Source: Saccoglossus kowalevskii
Taxonomy: Eukaryota > Hemichordata > Enteropneusta > Harrimaniidae
Direction of reading: 5' to 3'
Length of the DNA: 42,287 nt
Assembly (NCBI RefSeq): GCF_000003605.2
Contig: NW_003157243.1
Coordinates: forward strand, 33,046 to 75,332
Positions 32,001 through 42,287 of this stretch are shown one piece after another (positions within the stretch are counted from its first letter, which is position 1; every line of letters begins with the position of its first letter). The notes beneath the pieces were generated by a model. The model had not been told where the DNA came from, did no database searches, and saw nothing but the letters and a program-made list of their open reading frames with translations. Both the position numbers and the translations under genes were made by a program.

Positions 32001-33196
32001 TGCTTTCACGATACAAGTGTCATACAACTATTAGATTTGTGTCGTTCAGAATTTAATAACAGTTAATACTAGTTGTATGTTCACACTTTACTATCAAAAC
32101 CACCATTTCGACCACTCATGTGCCAGTGATCATGAATGTTTGGGCGAGGGTCGGTGTTTCCAATGAGCGAGCGAGCGAGCGAAAAAAACGCGATTAAAAG
32201 GCGGTCGGTTTCAGGTCGGATAAGACCGCATGGTTGGAAATTAAGAAGGGGAGGCAAGGGGGGTACATGTAGCTGGTACGGTTTTACGGGAAATAAAAAG
32301 GGTTTTTTACAATTTACAAGGAAAAAAGATGTTTTTACAGTTTACAGTGTTAAAAAATGGAACATTGAATGGTCCGAAGAGCTTTCCGACTCAAATTCTC
32401 CGCCATTGCTGCGCCGTGTGTAGAACCGCATGCGCATATTACCCTCGTAATGCTCTTCATTCGGTTAGAGTGCCTTTTACGTCTTGACATTCAATTTTGT
32501 AGTGAATTGTGCCATCTAGTCATTTTACAGTTTCTAAAATGTAATTTCCCTGGAATATTTTTTACGATTTTTTTATTTGGATGTAAATTCTTTTACGTAC
32601 CGAGAAAAATGACACATTTTTACAGTGTACGAAAAAAATATTTGATTGATTACGTTGTACGTCTAGCCTGTGATTACAGAATTACGGAATTTTTTTTTTA
32701 TTTACGTTGTACGAACAAACAAATATTGTAATTACGTTGAACGAAAATAACCCTTGCCCCCCCTCATTAAGCGATAAGCGGTCAATGTAAAAGCGAAAGG
32801 TTGGGCGAAATGAGTACTGTATGCCCGGACTGTATGACCATGTTTCTCAGACGAAGTCTTAACTGACATTAATGCTGATAATGGACGTTAGATAAACACG
32901 CACTGTTTGCGACGGGAAGCTTGTCATCTGTTATATCAGAATCGTCAACAACAGAGTATACAGATAAGATGTTATCATTTAATCCCTTCCAAAGATAAAC
33001 ATTATGTAAATATCCATAAAACGGCAGTTGTAGTCTTTTCTGCTAGTGTCTTAAAACACTAATTTAAGCAACGTTATTTCGCAATTTCGATCTTTTGTAA
33101 ATCTGGGATGATGTATCAAGGTCTAAAGTAACCGTTTCATTAATTTTTGAAAAATCAAGAAAAAAGTGAAAATTTCTCATTCTCGCTACCTTAAAC
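29093..33196. mobile_element. Possible TTAA-flanked element (weak)
   Basis: TTAAGGTAGCGAGAA at 29093 is inverted as TTCTCGCTACCTTAA at about 33180-33194. If real, TTAA would be the duplicated target, as in piggyBac or Kolobok elements. Only about 15 bases match, which can arise by chance in a window of this size, and no transposase was recognised inside. The interior has CpG-rich patches (30130-30290, 32130-32450) and open frames without domains (31305-31667 minus; 29738-30043 plus). Confidence 0.25.
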
Positions 33197-33404
33197 CTGT
33201 AGTCAATTCATGTTCCAGGGCCACTTTGTTTAGCTGTGCATTATCAGCCAATATACCATTAATTGCATATGCAATAAACATTTTGTGTTTGGACCAATCA
33301 AATTGACGGATTAACACCATCAATATACTGGTATAATATAATAAATAAACAAGTAACATTTGAATATAATCAGTCAAAACATGTCAGAGATAAGGCCTTA
33401 GAAC

Positions 33405-33735
33405 AGCATTCATTAAAACAAAATGGCCGCCAGTCAGCCATTATGAAAAACAAAACAACATGCTTTAGGGACCAATAATGACTTATGTATGTACCAAGTT
33501 TGAACACAATCCATCCATAAATGGTTGAGATCTGCTTTCAGAATGCCACAAAATGTTTGATTTTTGACTATTTTTTATCACAAAAATGGCCACCAATCAA
33601 CCATTTTGAATCAGATCGTCAAACCAATAAATCTGTATATCTACGACATGATGTATAATATTACATCGAATGTATGTGTATAAGTTTAAATGTACTTAGA
33701 ACAGGCATGTCCAAGATATAAGTTCGGTTGCATGA
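33405..33735 (+). repeat. Two degenerate core units of the 17-kb Helitron-like family
   Basis: AAAATGGCCGCCAGTCAGCC (about 33420) and AAAATGGCCACCAATCAACC (about 33583) each stand at the position of AAGATGGCTGCCAGTCGGCC in the 16.9-18.06 kb array and are followed by similar downstream sequence. No microsatellite or 3' hairpin was found here. Confidence 0.55.
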
Positions 33736-33739
33736 AATG

Positions 33740-34495
33740 ACGAATGTATGGATGCACATACACACACAGGTCACAGAAATTAAATTACGAAAGCACAATG
33801 AGCATGTAAATGCCCAGACTACTACAGAACTAGCAACACAACTTTTTTTGGTAAGATGCGTGCCTTGTTTGTTTTGCGTCTTAGCTATTCAATCCAATAA
33901 ACAAATGATTAAACTAACGCGACCATGACATAATACGATATCTGTATTACTTGATCAAACAACGCGAGATAGTGTGAGATGTACACTACACAGAGAGTAG
34001 TACATGTACAAATGTACATTTTTTTCTTGGTTAAATGCTCTCCACAAATACGACAAAACATACTAGTATGTAAGTTATTTCTGTGTTTATTCTCCATGTT
34101 CCTGTAATTATACAAAATAACGAGTATTGGTATAATTAAAATTTATTCTCCATTAAAACATCAGCTTCCTACTGAATATTAAAGGATTTCAATCTGTCAG
34201 TTCTCAAACGCACTGACAACAAAAACTACAAAGCTACCACACAATGAAACATTTGACACCAACACCGCTATTTCACCTTTATAGAAAAAGTTTTAGGAAT
34301 TCTGGGAAAAATCAAAATCACACTTTTAACAATAAGCATTGCTAGTCAGTTCTATAGTAGTCTGAGGTCAATGCTACATGTATATGTTTGTTACCAATAT
34401 TCACACCAGTCTAGTTCCAAAATACATTTATCCCAGAGCAGGGCATGTGTAAATACCAAAGACTTTCAGTTTTAAACAAGCATGCACACTGTAAG
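33740..34495. other. Intergenic, nothing recognised
   Basis: AT-rich sequence with no convincing coding, RNA or repeat signal. Confidence 0.35.
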
Positions 34496-34498
34496 AAC

Positions 34499-35790
34499 CA
34501 ATCTGATTAAAATCTGATGTAGTGTACGGGCTTTAATTATTTTGGCGATAAACTTATTTTAATTTTATTTTTTATTACTTTTGTTATTAATGCACTTTTA
34601 TTTTATTTTATTATTTTACTTTGATTTTGATTTTGTGATTTTTTTTTAATTCCGCCCTACCTACATCTGACCCGATGCCTATGTAACGAGATTTCAACGA
34701 GACCCACTATCGACGATTTTAGTCAACGAATCACAGACCTCCTTCTATAGCGCACATGATGACGTCACCGAGCGGAGTCGGGTAGCAAACACACGTTAGC
34801 GACCGAGAATAACACGGCTTTTCGGTAAGTTTATCATTGTCAAATGCAACGAAAGTCATTTTTATGTTAATATTGTGGCTCGAATGGTTTGACTTTAGAT
34901 CATTATTTTGCATAGTTATTCTGGGAGTGAGATTTTGTTTCCACCGTGTCTTTTTTCATTCGCCTGCCCTGGAGACGGGTGATCGGACCAACATCGTCTA
35001 CGGTATTGAAGCCGTAGCTGTAAATATTCATCAAATTGTATCAACATTTTGTACATTATACAATAATTCTTTATTAAAGTAATTGAGCTGATTTGGACTG
35101 GAATAAAATATTTTTTATTGGAACACATCGCAATTGATCAGGAAATATTTTTTTGCTCCAATTTTCTGCGTCGATGCCGTGGGCCGGTGACCGTTATACA
35201 ATTTAAAATCAGTTTGCATTGTTTACTATAGCTGTTTAGAGTGTTCTACTAATAATTACGATTTACTTATTTTTTTGCTTCCATTCTAGATAATTATGCT
35301 CAGTGATGTAAAATTGAAGCGATGACTGAATGAACGAACCTTGGCTGGCGAAGATGTATCTGGAAGTGTACACATTTGTTGGAAGTGAAAAAAATATTCA
35401 ATGTAATGACAAAAATTCTAAAATGCTGTGGAATTTCTTTTGCAAATAAAAATATAGTAGCAATTTTCTATTAATGGTTTATTCAAGTGGGCAAATTATA
35501 ATGTACAGAAAGATTGCCCGTAGAGTATCGCTACACTGAAAAGTAAGCAACAGACAGCCTGTATAAAAGGGGGGGCTGTTATTGGCTGTTACTTACGCGA
35601 GATTTGAACGGGACTTACATAGGCGGCGGATCAGATGTAGGTAGGGCGGAATTAAAAAAAAATCACAAAATCAAAGTCAAAGTAGAATAATAAAATAAAA
35701 GGGCATTAATAACAAAAGTAATAAAAATTAAAATAAGTTTATAGCCAAAATAATTAAAGCCCCTACACTACATCAGATTTTAACCAGATT
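34499..35790. mobile_element. Long-TIR element (about 175-185 bp TIRs), family unknown
   Basis: The left arm (about 34499-34686) and right arm (about 35616-35790) are inverted copies. Both contain AATCTGRTTAAAATCTGATG, an AT-rich middle (TTTTGTTATTAATGC) and GCCCTACCTACATCTGA. The arms differ by scattered substitutions and small indels, so the element is not new. About 930 bases lie between, with a full TGACGTCA site at 34760-34767 and a possible donor CGGTAAGTTT near 34822. No transposase was recognised and the target duplication is not clear. Confidence 0.75.
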
Positions 35791-35920
35791 GTGTGGTACT
35801 TAATGGTTGAACACAAAACAAGACAAGTTCAGATATGTTTAAATCTATGTATATTCATGGTAACAAAATAACATTAACAATGTTGTCTGTAACATCTCAG
35901 ACAAATCTACCATCAAAATT

Positions 35921-35963
35921 TAATTGGTGTATTAGTTTTTATTAAGTACTAATACACCAATTA
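35921..35963. repeat. Perfect 16-bp hairpin
   Basis: TAATTGGTGTATTAGT (35921-35936) and its exact inverse (35948-35963) are separated by 11 bases. It stands between two transposon-like elements and may be a small foldback or an insertion hotspot. Confidence 0.8.
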
Positions 35964-35973
35964 TACTATATAC

Positions 35974-36660
35974 AAGTTGCATTCACGAACAGCTCCTTAG
36001 CACGGGCTAAGAGGTAAAATTCCTTAGCCCGTGCTAAGAAAACGTGCGTGAACGCTTAGCACGAGCTAAGGAATACTAAGTATGGGTTAAATCTGATCCG
36101 AATTTAAGACAGTCCAGACCCTTAGCACGGGCTAACGAAGTACATATGCGCGAACGCTTAGCCCAGGGTTAAGCGCCCTCTGCGGCGACCTTTGGGTGTG
36201 AAAATTATGCACGTAATCAAATACGTCAAACTTTCTCATTCCCAAAGTTAACAGACCTGAAGTTTTCGAGGAATGTTGCATTGTCCCATGTTCGTATAAC
36301 GACTCTATTCCACAAGTCATTACTCCGCGCTCGCTTCAACACTGATCGGTTCGCCATTGTATACTGTTTCTGTGCATCCAAATAAGTTGGGTCCGTCTTC
36401 TCGTGTTCCTGTGCACGTCGCTTCAAAATTAGAACGAAACATGCCAGCAGCAGAAATAGAACCTCGCGCGTGTCATCCATTTTTCGTCGTAAATAGCGGC
36501 TTATCAAAGGTCACCGACTAATGGCACCCCTTAGCCTGTGCTAACGACTGGCCCTCCCTGTGCGTGGACGCAATTGGATCTAGCCGAAATGCAAATATGC
36601 TAGATAAGCCGAAATCAGCTTAAATCTTAGCCCGTACTTCGTGTAGCGTGAACACAACTA
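35974..36660. mobile_element. PIF/Harbinger-like remnant with repeated TTAGCACGGGCTAA motif
   Basis: Imperfect inverted ends (AAGTTGCATTCACG at left; CGTGAACACAACT at right) flank about 690 bases. The motif TTAGCACGGGCTAA or its inverse occurs at 35997, 36024, 36056, 36122, 36158, 36531 and 36627, with variants. The first two copies form a 16-bp hairpin. Inside, on the minus strand, is a fragment like the N-terminus of Harbinger transposases. I could not define a clean 3-bp duplication, so the family is likely but not proven. Confidence 0.55.
36226..36480 (-). pseudogene. Harbinger-type transposase N-terminal fragment, frameshifted
   Basis: ATG at 36480 starts MDDTREVLFLLLACFVLILK, followed by basic residues and then LWNRVVIRTWDNATFLENF. 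HARBI1-type transposases have a similar W-x-R-V-V ... W/F-L-x-N-F-R-M-x-x-x-x-F-D-Y region before their nuclease domain. After ENF the matching continuation (GMRKFDVFDYV) is in another frame, so a frameshift is present, and the DDE domain is absent. The hydrophobic N-terminus is unusual. Confidence 0.45.
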
Positions 36661-38200
36661 TAGAAATATATATAATGTGCTTCAGGTATTAGTCCCTTGC
36701 TGAGTGAACCAAATACATATAGATACAATATGTTTTGCAAATCTTTGATAATTAACTATATTATAACAATATTTTTTTAATTTATAACTATACGATACAA
36801 TGCAAGCAAATAGCTATTTAATAAAGAAGATATCAAATAAACAATAAAAAACTGATAGTAATGCATGCAAGTTATTTCAACTTTAACACATGAAATGTTC
36901 ACAACTATTAATAAGGTTGGAAGTCGTTACCAGTTCTCTGTTGAATGTCAACAAGATGTCTTGTGTCACTTCAGCAGCAAACAGCAGTGTATTTCTTATG
37001 AATACACGTTATAGTGTAACACAACATTACTACTGGGAAAGATAAGAGATATCAGTGGAACGAATCTTGTATTCCCAAAAAACCAAGACATGCTGATTAT
37101 CTCGAGTAAAAAAGAGCACTCCTATTGGGAATTAAATACTTCTCAAAATCAATGCAAGGTTTGTACTTCTGAAACTAGTTTAGGTAGCTCAACTTACTTC
37201 CAATCAAGTAGCATTTGTGCTAAAAAGTATTCAAAAAGTAAAGTATTCACAAAACAATCATTAGTATTTCTATTCAGTCAAAATTTATTTGGGTTGGCAA
37301 AAAATTAATATTTTTGAAATCTGGAAATGGGTGAGCCATATTCATGAAATATTTGACATGCATGTATGTATGTATGTATTTACTTGTAACTTGGGTGGAC
37401 TTGTAGATTTGATTATCACGAGTAGACTCATTTGTTTACTGTTCATTGGGATTATGTTTAATCAGGTCTTTCTGGTTTCATGTATGTCCATCTTTATATT
37501 TTAGATGGGGGGGAGGGGGCATAAAATCAGTTATTAGTCCCTATTTGCTATGTTTTGAAACTGTCTTGATACATGTGAGACGTGAAAATGGTAATAGGTT
37601 ATCTACAACCAGGAATACAATATATTTGGGGATTTGTTGCATAAATATTAAATATGAATGTTGAATGACTGTATAAAAATTGATTCTGCAAACATCTCAC
37701 TAATTCCTTTTTTTTCAGGGCCACCACATCCTTCAAAAAGTAAACTACCATACCACTATATCTTGAATAAAGAAAATTTATTTTTTAAAAAATGAACGTA
37801 TTTTGCTGAATATACACTTATTCTTATTTTGGGGTATATACAGGTTGTGTGGAAAAGCCACTTCAGCTACGAGTAACAAATCAACTTGTATGTGCTCAAT
37901 TGAAGTAATACTAATACTATCTGATGTCCCAAATTCAGTTTGAATTACATGATTGGTCCAAATTAGCATTTGACCTTTAAACATCCAGGTGGTCAGGTGA
38001 CTTGTATAAAACAGTTTTCAAGTGACAAAAAACTTGTAAACATTGATTGGGTAGGGGTGAAAAACTAGGAGGTAGAGGGTAATCCTGGGAAAACAAAGAT
38101 TGCCAGTTGTAACAGATTGATTTACAGATCTAATTGGCTTATGTGAGAAGAAAGATTAAATAATTCATTTGCATAACAAAAGTCCAGCATACCCAGCTCA
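36661..38200. other. Intergenic, nothing recognised
   Basis: AT-rich with a short ATGT repeat near 37365 and G-runs near 37505. Short open frames have no domains. Confidence 0.35.
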
Positions 38201-38300
38201 ACTTCCTTTTATTACTCTATTGCTGTAGACCCATAGAAAGATTTCTAAGGATGCTATAAAGATTATTATTATTCGTAGTAGTATTATTACATTAACATAT

Positions 38301-38737
38301 CTATATTTGAGGGGTTCCTGCATTAGATTGGGACATCAACTCAACTCGATTTAATTGCTCAGTCAGAGTCTTAGCAACTTTAACATCACCCTCCAACTGT
38401 TCACACAATACATTGTACCTGAAGCATCTTTCTTTCACTCAGAAGTTGCTCTCGTAACTGTGGTGGGGTTTCCAAAGGTAACACCTCACTAGGATCCCCC
38501 TTTCTCACATTATCCGGCTTTAGTTTGAGTGGTAACTCAGACCCTCCCCAACTTCAATCTTAGAACCCAAGGACAGACTAGAAACTTTGTCAGGAAATGA
38601 ACAAAACAACTCGGTGTCATCATCAAGTTCAGAAATTGTAGTCTCTATCTTCACCCCAGAAAATAAATTCTGAATCTTATCATGTATTAACCCCAGGGAA
38701 GAACTATTCACCCTACCTCTTAGTATGACCACATAAT
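38301..38737 (-). pseudogene. Unknown coding fragment with two frameshifts
   Basis: Reading the minus strand, protein-like sequence runs from about 38737 to TAG at 38301-38303 if the frame is changed twice (near 38545 and near 38400). It contains GLIHDKIQNLFSGVKIETTI, an acidic SELDDDTELF segment, PPQLREQLLSERKML and a coiled-coil-like end (VAKTLTEQLNRVELM). AATAAA follows about 90 bases downstream on the minus strand (near 38210). The fragment is cut at its 5' side by the 3' tail of a LINE. I do not recognise the family. It is either a decayed host gene end, a processed pseudogene, or part of another transposon. Confidence 0.45.
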
Positions 38738-38910
38738 AATAACTTTATTGCCTCCGTGTAAAACGATTTACATAGGATAAGTACAGCAAAAAAATAAGTT
38801 TTAAAATAATAACAAGATATATGTAAAAATATTGTACAAAAGAACGTAGCTAGTATTTAAATGTCAAATAAATCTTTTTGTTGTGTAAATATAATTGGCA
38901 AGTTCTATAA

Positions 38911-39924
38911 GGGACGATACCAAAAGATCGATGTCGGATAAAAAACTTAATTCCTTTAGTTTTTTTCCAAACCCCCCTACCCCCCACTGAAACTTAATTG
39001 ATAAATATTGGTCATGGCGTCAGACTACATTCACCATTAAATACAAATTGATAATCGAACAGTAGTATTGCATAGCAGTTGGCTGTCGAGTGGGTGTAAA
39101 AAGATTTTACAAATGCACCTCATTTGACGCACAGATTTACACTCGAACCAAACCATTTTTCTGTTTTTTTCCCTTTTCGGTTATTTCTGTCCATGATTGG
39201 ATAGAAAAACAAGCAGCCTGTCGGCTGAGATAGCTCCGCTGTTAGCAATGCACATGGCAATTAAAGAACAGAAGATATCATTAGAAAATGAACAAATCTG
39301 AGAGAGGACCACATGCAGTACCTATATGTATAATATATCAAAGCAATTGGACTTGCGGTTTTCAACAAGAAGTCGAAAATATCACTTTTTACCAAAAATT
39401 ACAAAAATATTCACCAAAATTAGAGAATTGAAGATATCATCACGAAATGAACAAATCTGAGAAAGGTCCACATGTAGTACCTATATATGTAATATCAAAG
39501 CAATTGAACTATTGGTTTTTAACAAGTCGAAAATATCACTTTTTACCAAAAATGACAAAAAAATTCACCAAAATTAGAGAATTGAAGATATCAACATGAA
39601 ATGAACAAACCTAAGAGAGGTCTACCCAAGGTACATATACACCAAGTATCAAAGCATTCAGGCTTGTAGTTTTCAAGAAGAAGTCGAAAAAGTAAAACAT
39701 TGACACGGACGACGACGACGGACAATCACTCATATGATAAGCTCCGCTCGACAAAGTCGACAGCGGAGCTAAAAAAAAACTACAAATACTCCAAGATTTT
39801 TTTGACTTCATTAAAAAATAAAATCGTTTTTGTCGGATGGAAACTTTTTGAGGTCAAAACCCCCCACCCCCAAACTAAAGGAAATAAGTTTTTTTATCCG
39901 ACATCGATCTTTTGACGTCGTCCC
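38911..39924. mobile_element. TAA-flanked TIR element (Harbinger-like MITE) inside the LINE
   Basis: The ends GGGACGA and, after a short mismatch, AAAAGATCGATGTCGGATAA are inverted copies over about 55 bases (38911-38965 and 39870-39924). TAA flanks both sides (38908-38910, 39925-39927). Short TIRs starting GGG with a 3-bp TAA duplication point to PIF/Harbinger. Removing it rejoins the LINE in a plausible way. It carries no transposase, and most of its interior is a Helitron-like element. Confidence 0.7.
39200..39775 (+). mobile_element. Helitron/Helentron-like element, family B copy 2
   Basis: It starts near ACAAGCAGCCTGTCGGCTGA and ATAGCTCCGCTGT. About three core units of roughly 150 bases follow (each with GAAGATATCA, AAATGAACAAATCTGAGA and GTCGAAAATATCACTTTTTA). 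Next come GACACGGACGACGACGACGG and a 3' hairpin AGCTCCGCTCGAC-AAA-GTCGACAGCGGAGCT, ending CTAA. The subterminal AGCTCCGCTGT at the 5' side is the inverse of the 3' ACAGCGGAGCT, as in Helentrons. It is nested in the TIR element at 38911-39924. Confidence 0.65.
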
Positions 39925-39939
39925 TAATTATAGCCCTAC

Positions 39940-40600
39940 TCTCCAAAAAAAACATAGAGTTTTTGTTTAATGTGTTTCTGAATTAGAGTTTATAATACAA
40001 AAATTTGATCAGTTGTTCTGTGGTTTTTTCTGAAGCCGGCCTGGTTGTTTTTAAGTATTTTATTTTCTTCAATGAAACAGTTTATGCGTTTATTTATGAT
40101 TGAACAGAAAAATTTACCAATACAACTTGAAATTGATATTTCCCTGTAATTTTGAGGGTCTAATTTGAGTGATGCAACTTAAATTCCAAATATCTGAGAA
40201 AAATGGGCTACTCAAAACTAAGTTAAACAATTTTGTAAGTGAATTAATTAGATAGTTTGAACTGTATTTTAATTGTTTCGAACAGAAACCATCCAAGCCT
40301 GGTGCTTTTTTTGATTTTAGCATTTTCATTGCTCTAATAACTTCTTTATCACTAATAACCTTATCTAAGTGATCATTTAATATCATTTTCTCTTCATGCT
40401 CTGATAATTCTTTCATTATATTTTCCTGGAAACTATTACCATCTTTTTCATTGTTTAGTGTTGCATACTATTCCACCATTTAGTTGTTGAAATTGGATTA
40501 TTACAGTTTTGATCTGTAATTTTCATATGGTTAATAATTTTCCAAAATTCTTTTGAATTTCCTTGTTGAAGAGTTCTGAGTTTACTAAGATAATTTTCTT
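39940..40600 (-). pseudogene. LINE reverse transcriptase N-terminal fragment
   Basis: Conserved LINE RT segments appear in order: FWKIINHMK (linker), VIRAMKMLKSKKAPGLDGF (RT motif 0/1 region), then YRPISISSCIGKFFCSIINK in a shifted frame, and NQAGFRKNHRTTDQIFVL (motif 2 region). The YADD catalytic region is absent. The frame changes near 40140, with stops near 39990. It is not functional. Confidence 0.8.
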
Positions 40601-40927
40601 GGATTTGTTTTTTCTGTTGTTTTATAAGTTTCTTAAATCTTTTCTTTTTAGAATAAAGTTTGTCTTAGTTGCATATCAAATGAAAATTTATTTATCAACT
40701 CTGCACAAGCCATTAGATCACATTTACTCTGGTTGCATTGTCTAACAAACCATCAGGGATTCGTTTTTTTTGTTTGTTTTTGTGAATATTTTTATTTGGA
40801 TTAATTTTATTAAAAATACCTGAAGCTGAACGTTTTAGCTGATTAAATTTCTGGGATGCTATATTTACATTGTTATACTTAAAATTGTGTTATTAAACTT
40901 CAATTTTACTCTGTATAACTTTTGATG

Positions 40928-41335
40928 CTAATCATGGTATTTCAAAGCAGATAATTTATCCCATTTCCACTTCCCAGGCATTGGCTCTAATTTAGTGTGT
41001 TCATGTTGTGTAGTGTGCACATTAAGTAATGTTGAAATTTGGCAATGATCTGAATAACATGTAAAACTGTGGAATTTGAAATATTCAAATTTGTTGAGAA
41101 GATCAGTTGTTGCTAAGCCATAGTCTACCACAGTTACCATTCTAGTGATAATTTACGTACAGTTTCCACAAATATCATCTGCTATGCGACCATTTAGAAT
41201 TCTCAAGTTACAATATTTACAAAGATCACATAATAATTTTCCATAGCTGTTTTTGTTTTTATCCATGTTACAGCAGTTCAAATTAGTATCTATCATACAA
41301 TTTTGAGGTAGTGGTACACGTCTTGAACTGTCACT
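40928..41335 (-). pseudogene. LINE endonuclease fragment
   Basis: Minus-strand frames read DTNLN, then YGKLLCDLCKYCNLRILNGR, a GNCT-like segment, a stop, then TVVDYGLATTDLL and YSDHCQI. This order (D-x-N-x-N ... N-G-R ... T ... S-V-x-D-Y ... S-D-H-x-P/Q-I) is the C-terminal half of the apurinic-type endonuclease of LINEs, including the catalytic SDH. WKWDKLSALKYHD is the usual start of the linker. A stop codon interrupts it near 41155. Confidence 0.75.
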
Positions 41336-41339
41336 TTGA

Positions 41340-42287
41340 GTGAAATCATGGATCTATGTCAACACCATACTTGACACAAAACAATGGCCACTGACTGCAG
41401 AGTATACCAGTTGCCATGGCATTAAATATTATACACCAAACTGTAATCTAAACTCTGTTGGTCCCTAATTGCTAAATAATAAATTGTAAGAGTAATCTGA
41501 CCCTCTAGGTCGATTGTATATATACTTCTACCTCAAATTTAGTATAGTATTATCATACAGATGAAGTTGTCAAAAAAAAGTGTACAAAAAAGGCTTCTAT
41601 GACATGTAATAGCTAATTTGCATATTCTGTGGAAAGAGTTGTCAAATTGGGTATTTGGATAGGCTGCCATATTGCAAAGATTAAAATTTTTCCAGGAATT
41701 TTACAATATTATTGGTTCAGGGGGTTACCTCTATTGTATGCTATGTCAGATTGTGCATAAATTTGCATAATTAAAAATGGCTGATGAACTCTACTTATGG
41801 CGTTACGGTGACAGATGTATAATAATAATGACAATTCATTTATTTCCTTGAATATATTCTTAAATACACACTCACAGAAAAAAATAATACTATGTATAAA
41901 TATGCAAGGAAAATGGAAATTCTTGCAGCAAAGCTTGTAAAATATATTTCCCCTTAATTTGTAAATTACTTCTTTGCTAGCATATTTGACAGATTGTTAC
42001 TTATCCAAAATAAAAAAAATAAATTAATACAACAAAAGATATACATATCTCTAAGTTTAATTTCGCAAAATATTTAAATCAGCGAAAACTGTGGCATGTA
42101 AATTATACTACACTGCCAATTTAGTTATTCAATAATTTACGTTTATATACCTTTTTAAATAAAGAACAATTAGAACAATTGTTAATACCATTTCACAATT
42201 TCACACAACTATGAGTCAAACACATAGATTTTAAAGTTGTTCTTTTATAATTGATTAATCATAAATCATCAACGAAAGTCGATGTGA
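41340..42287. other. Intergenic, nothing recognised
   Basis: AT-rich DNA to the window end, with no coding, RNA or transposon feature that I can support. Confidence 0.35.

Larger units (their letters stand above)
38738..41335 (-). mobile_element. Decayed non-LTR retrotransposon (APE endonuclease type)
   Basis: On the minus strand, in order: endonuclease C-terminal part (41335-40930), linker, reverse transcriptase N-terminal part (about 40600-39940), and a 3' tail with AATAAAGTTATTATTATG (about 38760-38740). Multiple stops and frameshifts break it, the central and C-terminal parts of RT are missing, and a TIR element is inserted at 38911-39924. It is 5' truncated, as is usual for LINEs. The clade is not determined. 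Confidence 0.75.

Noticed and set aside
1-42287. CRISPR arrays, bacterial operons or prophage features
   Set aside because: The window is clearly eukaryotic. All tandem repeats have coding or satellite/transposon character and lack spacer structure.

Overview
This looks like nuclear DNA of a bilaterian animal, most likely a marine invertebrate. Genes are split by canonical GT-AG introns, exons encode extracellular and immune-type animal domains, the DNA is AT-rich, and intergenic DNA is crowded with short DNA transposons, Helitron-like tandem-core elements and a decayed non-LTR retrotransposon. The repeat style (150-bp tandem cores plus GACG microsatellites) recalls lophotrochozoan or invertebrate-deuterostome genomes, but I cannot name the species.

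Region 1 (about 771-10472, + strand): one gene, open at its 5' end. Three small exons each carry one LDL-receptor class A (LDLa) module. A single 5.1-kb exon then carries 44 more modules. Two short coiled-coil exons and a basic C-terminal exon with the stop codon follow. Every junction is phase 1. No EGF, YWTD propeller or transmembrane segment is visible. Most of the array is strongly homogenised and contains higher-order duplications.

Region 2 (15972-22990, - strand): a three-exon gene predicted to encode 291 residues, with a death-effector domain (DED) followed by a domain that resembles the N-terminal domain of TRADD. This suggests a death or innate-immune signalling adaptor. Its introns are full of repeats: a Helitron/'pearl'-like array (16.9-18.06 kb), a minisatellite-like repeat, and a deleted Tigger/pogo transposon (20021-22148) that includes a 719-base N gap.

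Region 3 (about 23-42 kb): no intact host gene that I can support. It holds a TA-flanked MITE (25.1 kb), two Helitron-like elements of one family (26.3 and 39.2 kb), a minisatellite (27.5-28.3 kb), a long-TIR element of unknown family (34.5-35.8 kb), a Harbinger-like remnant (36.0-36.7 kb), a frameshifted coding fragment (38.3-38.7 kb), and a dead LINE (38.7-41.3 kb) interrupted by a TAA-flanked TIR element that itself carries a Helitron-like element. A Mutator-like MITE with 9-bp target duplications lies just behind the LDLa gene (10.6-11.2 kb).

All gene structures here come from reading splice sites and frames by eye. There is no transcript or database support.
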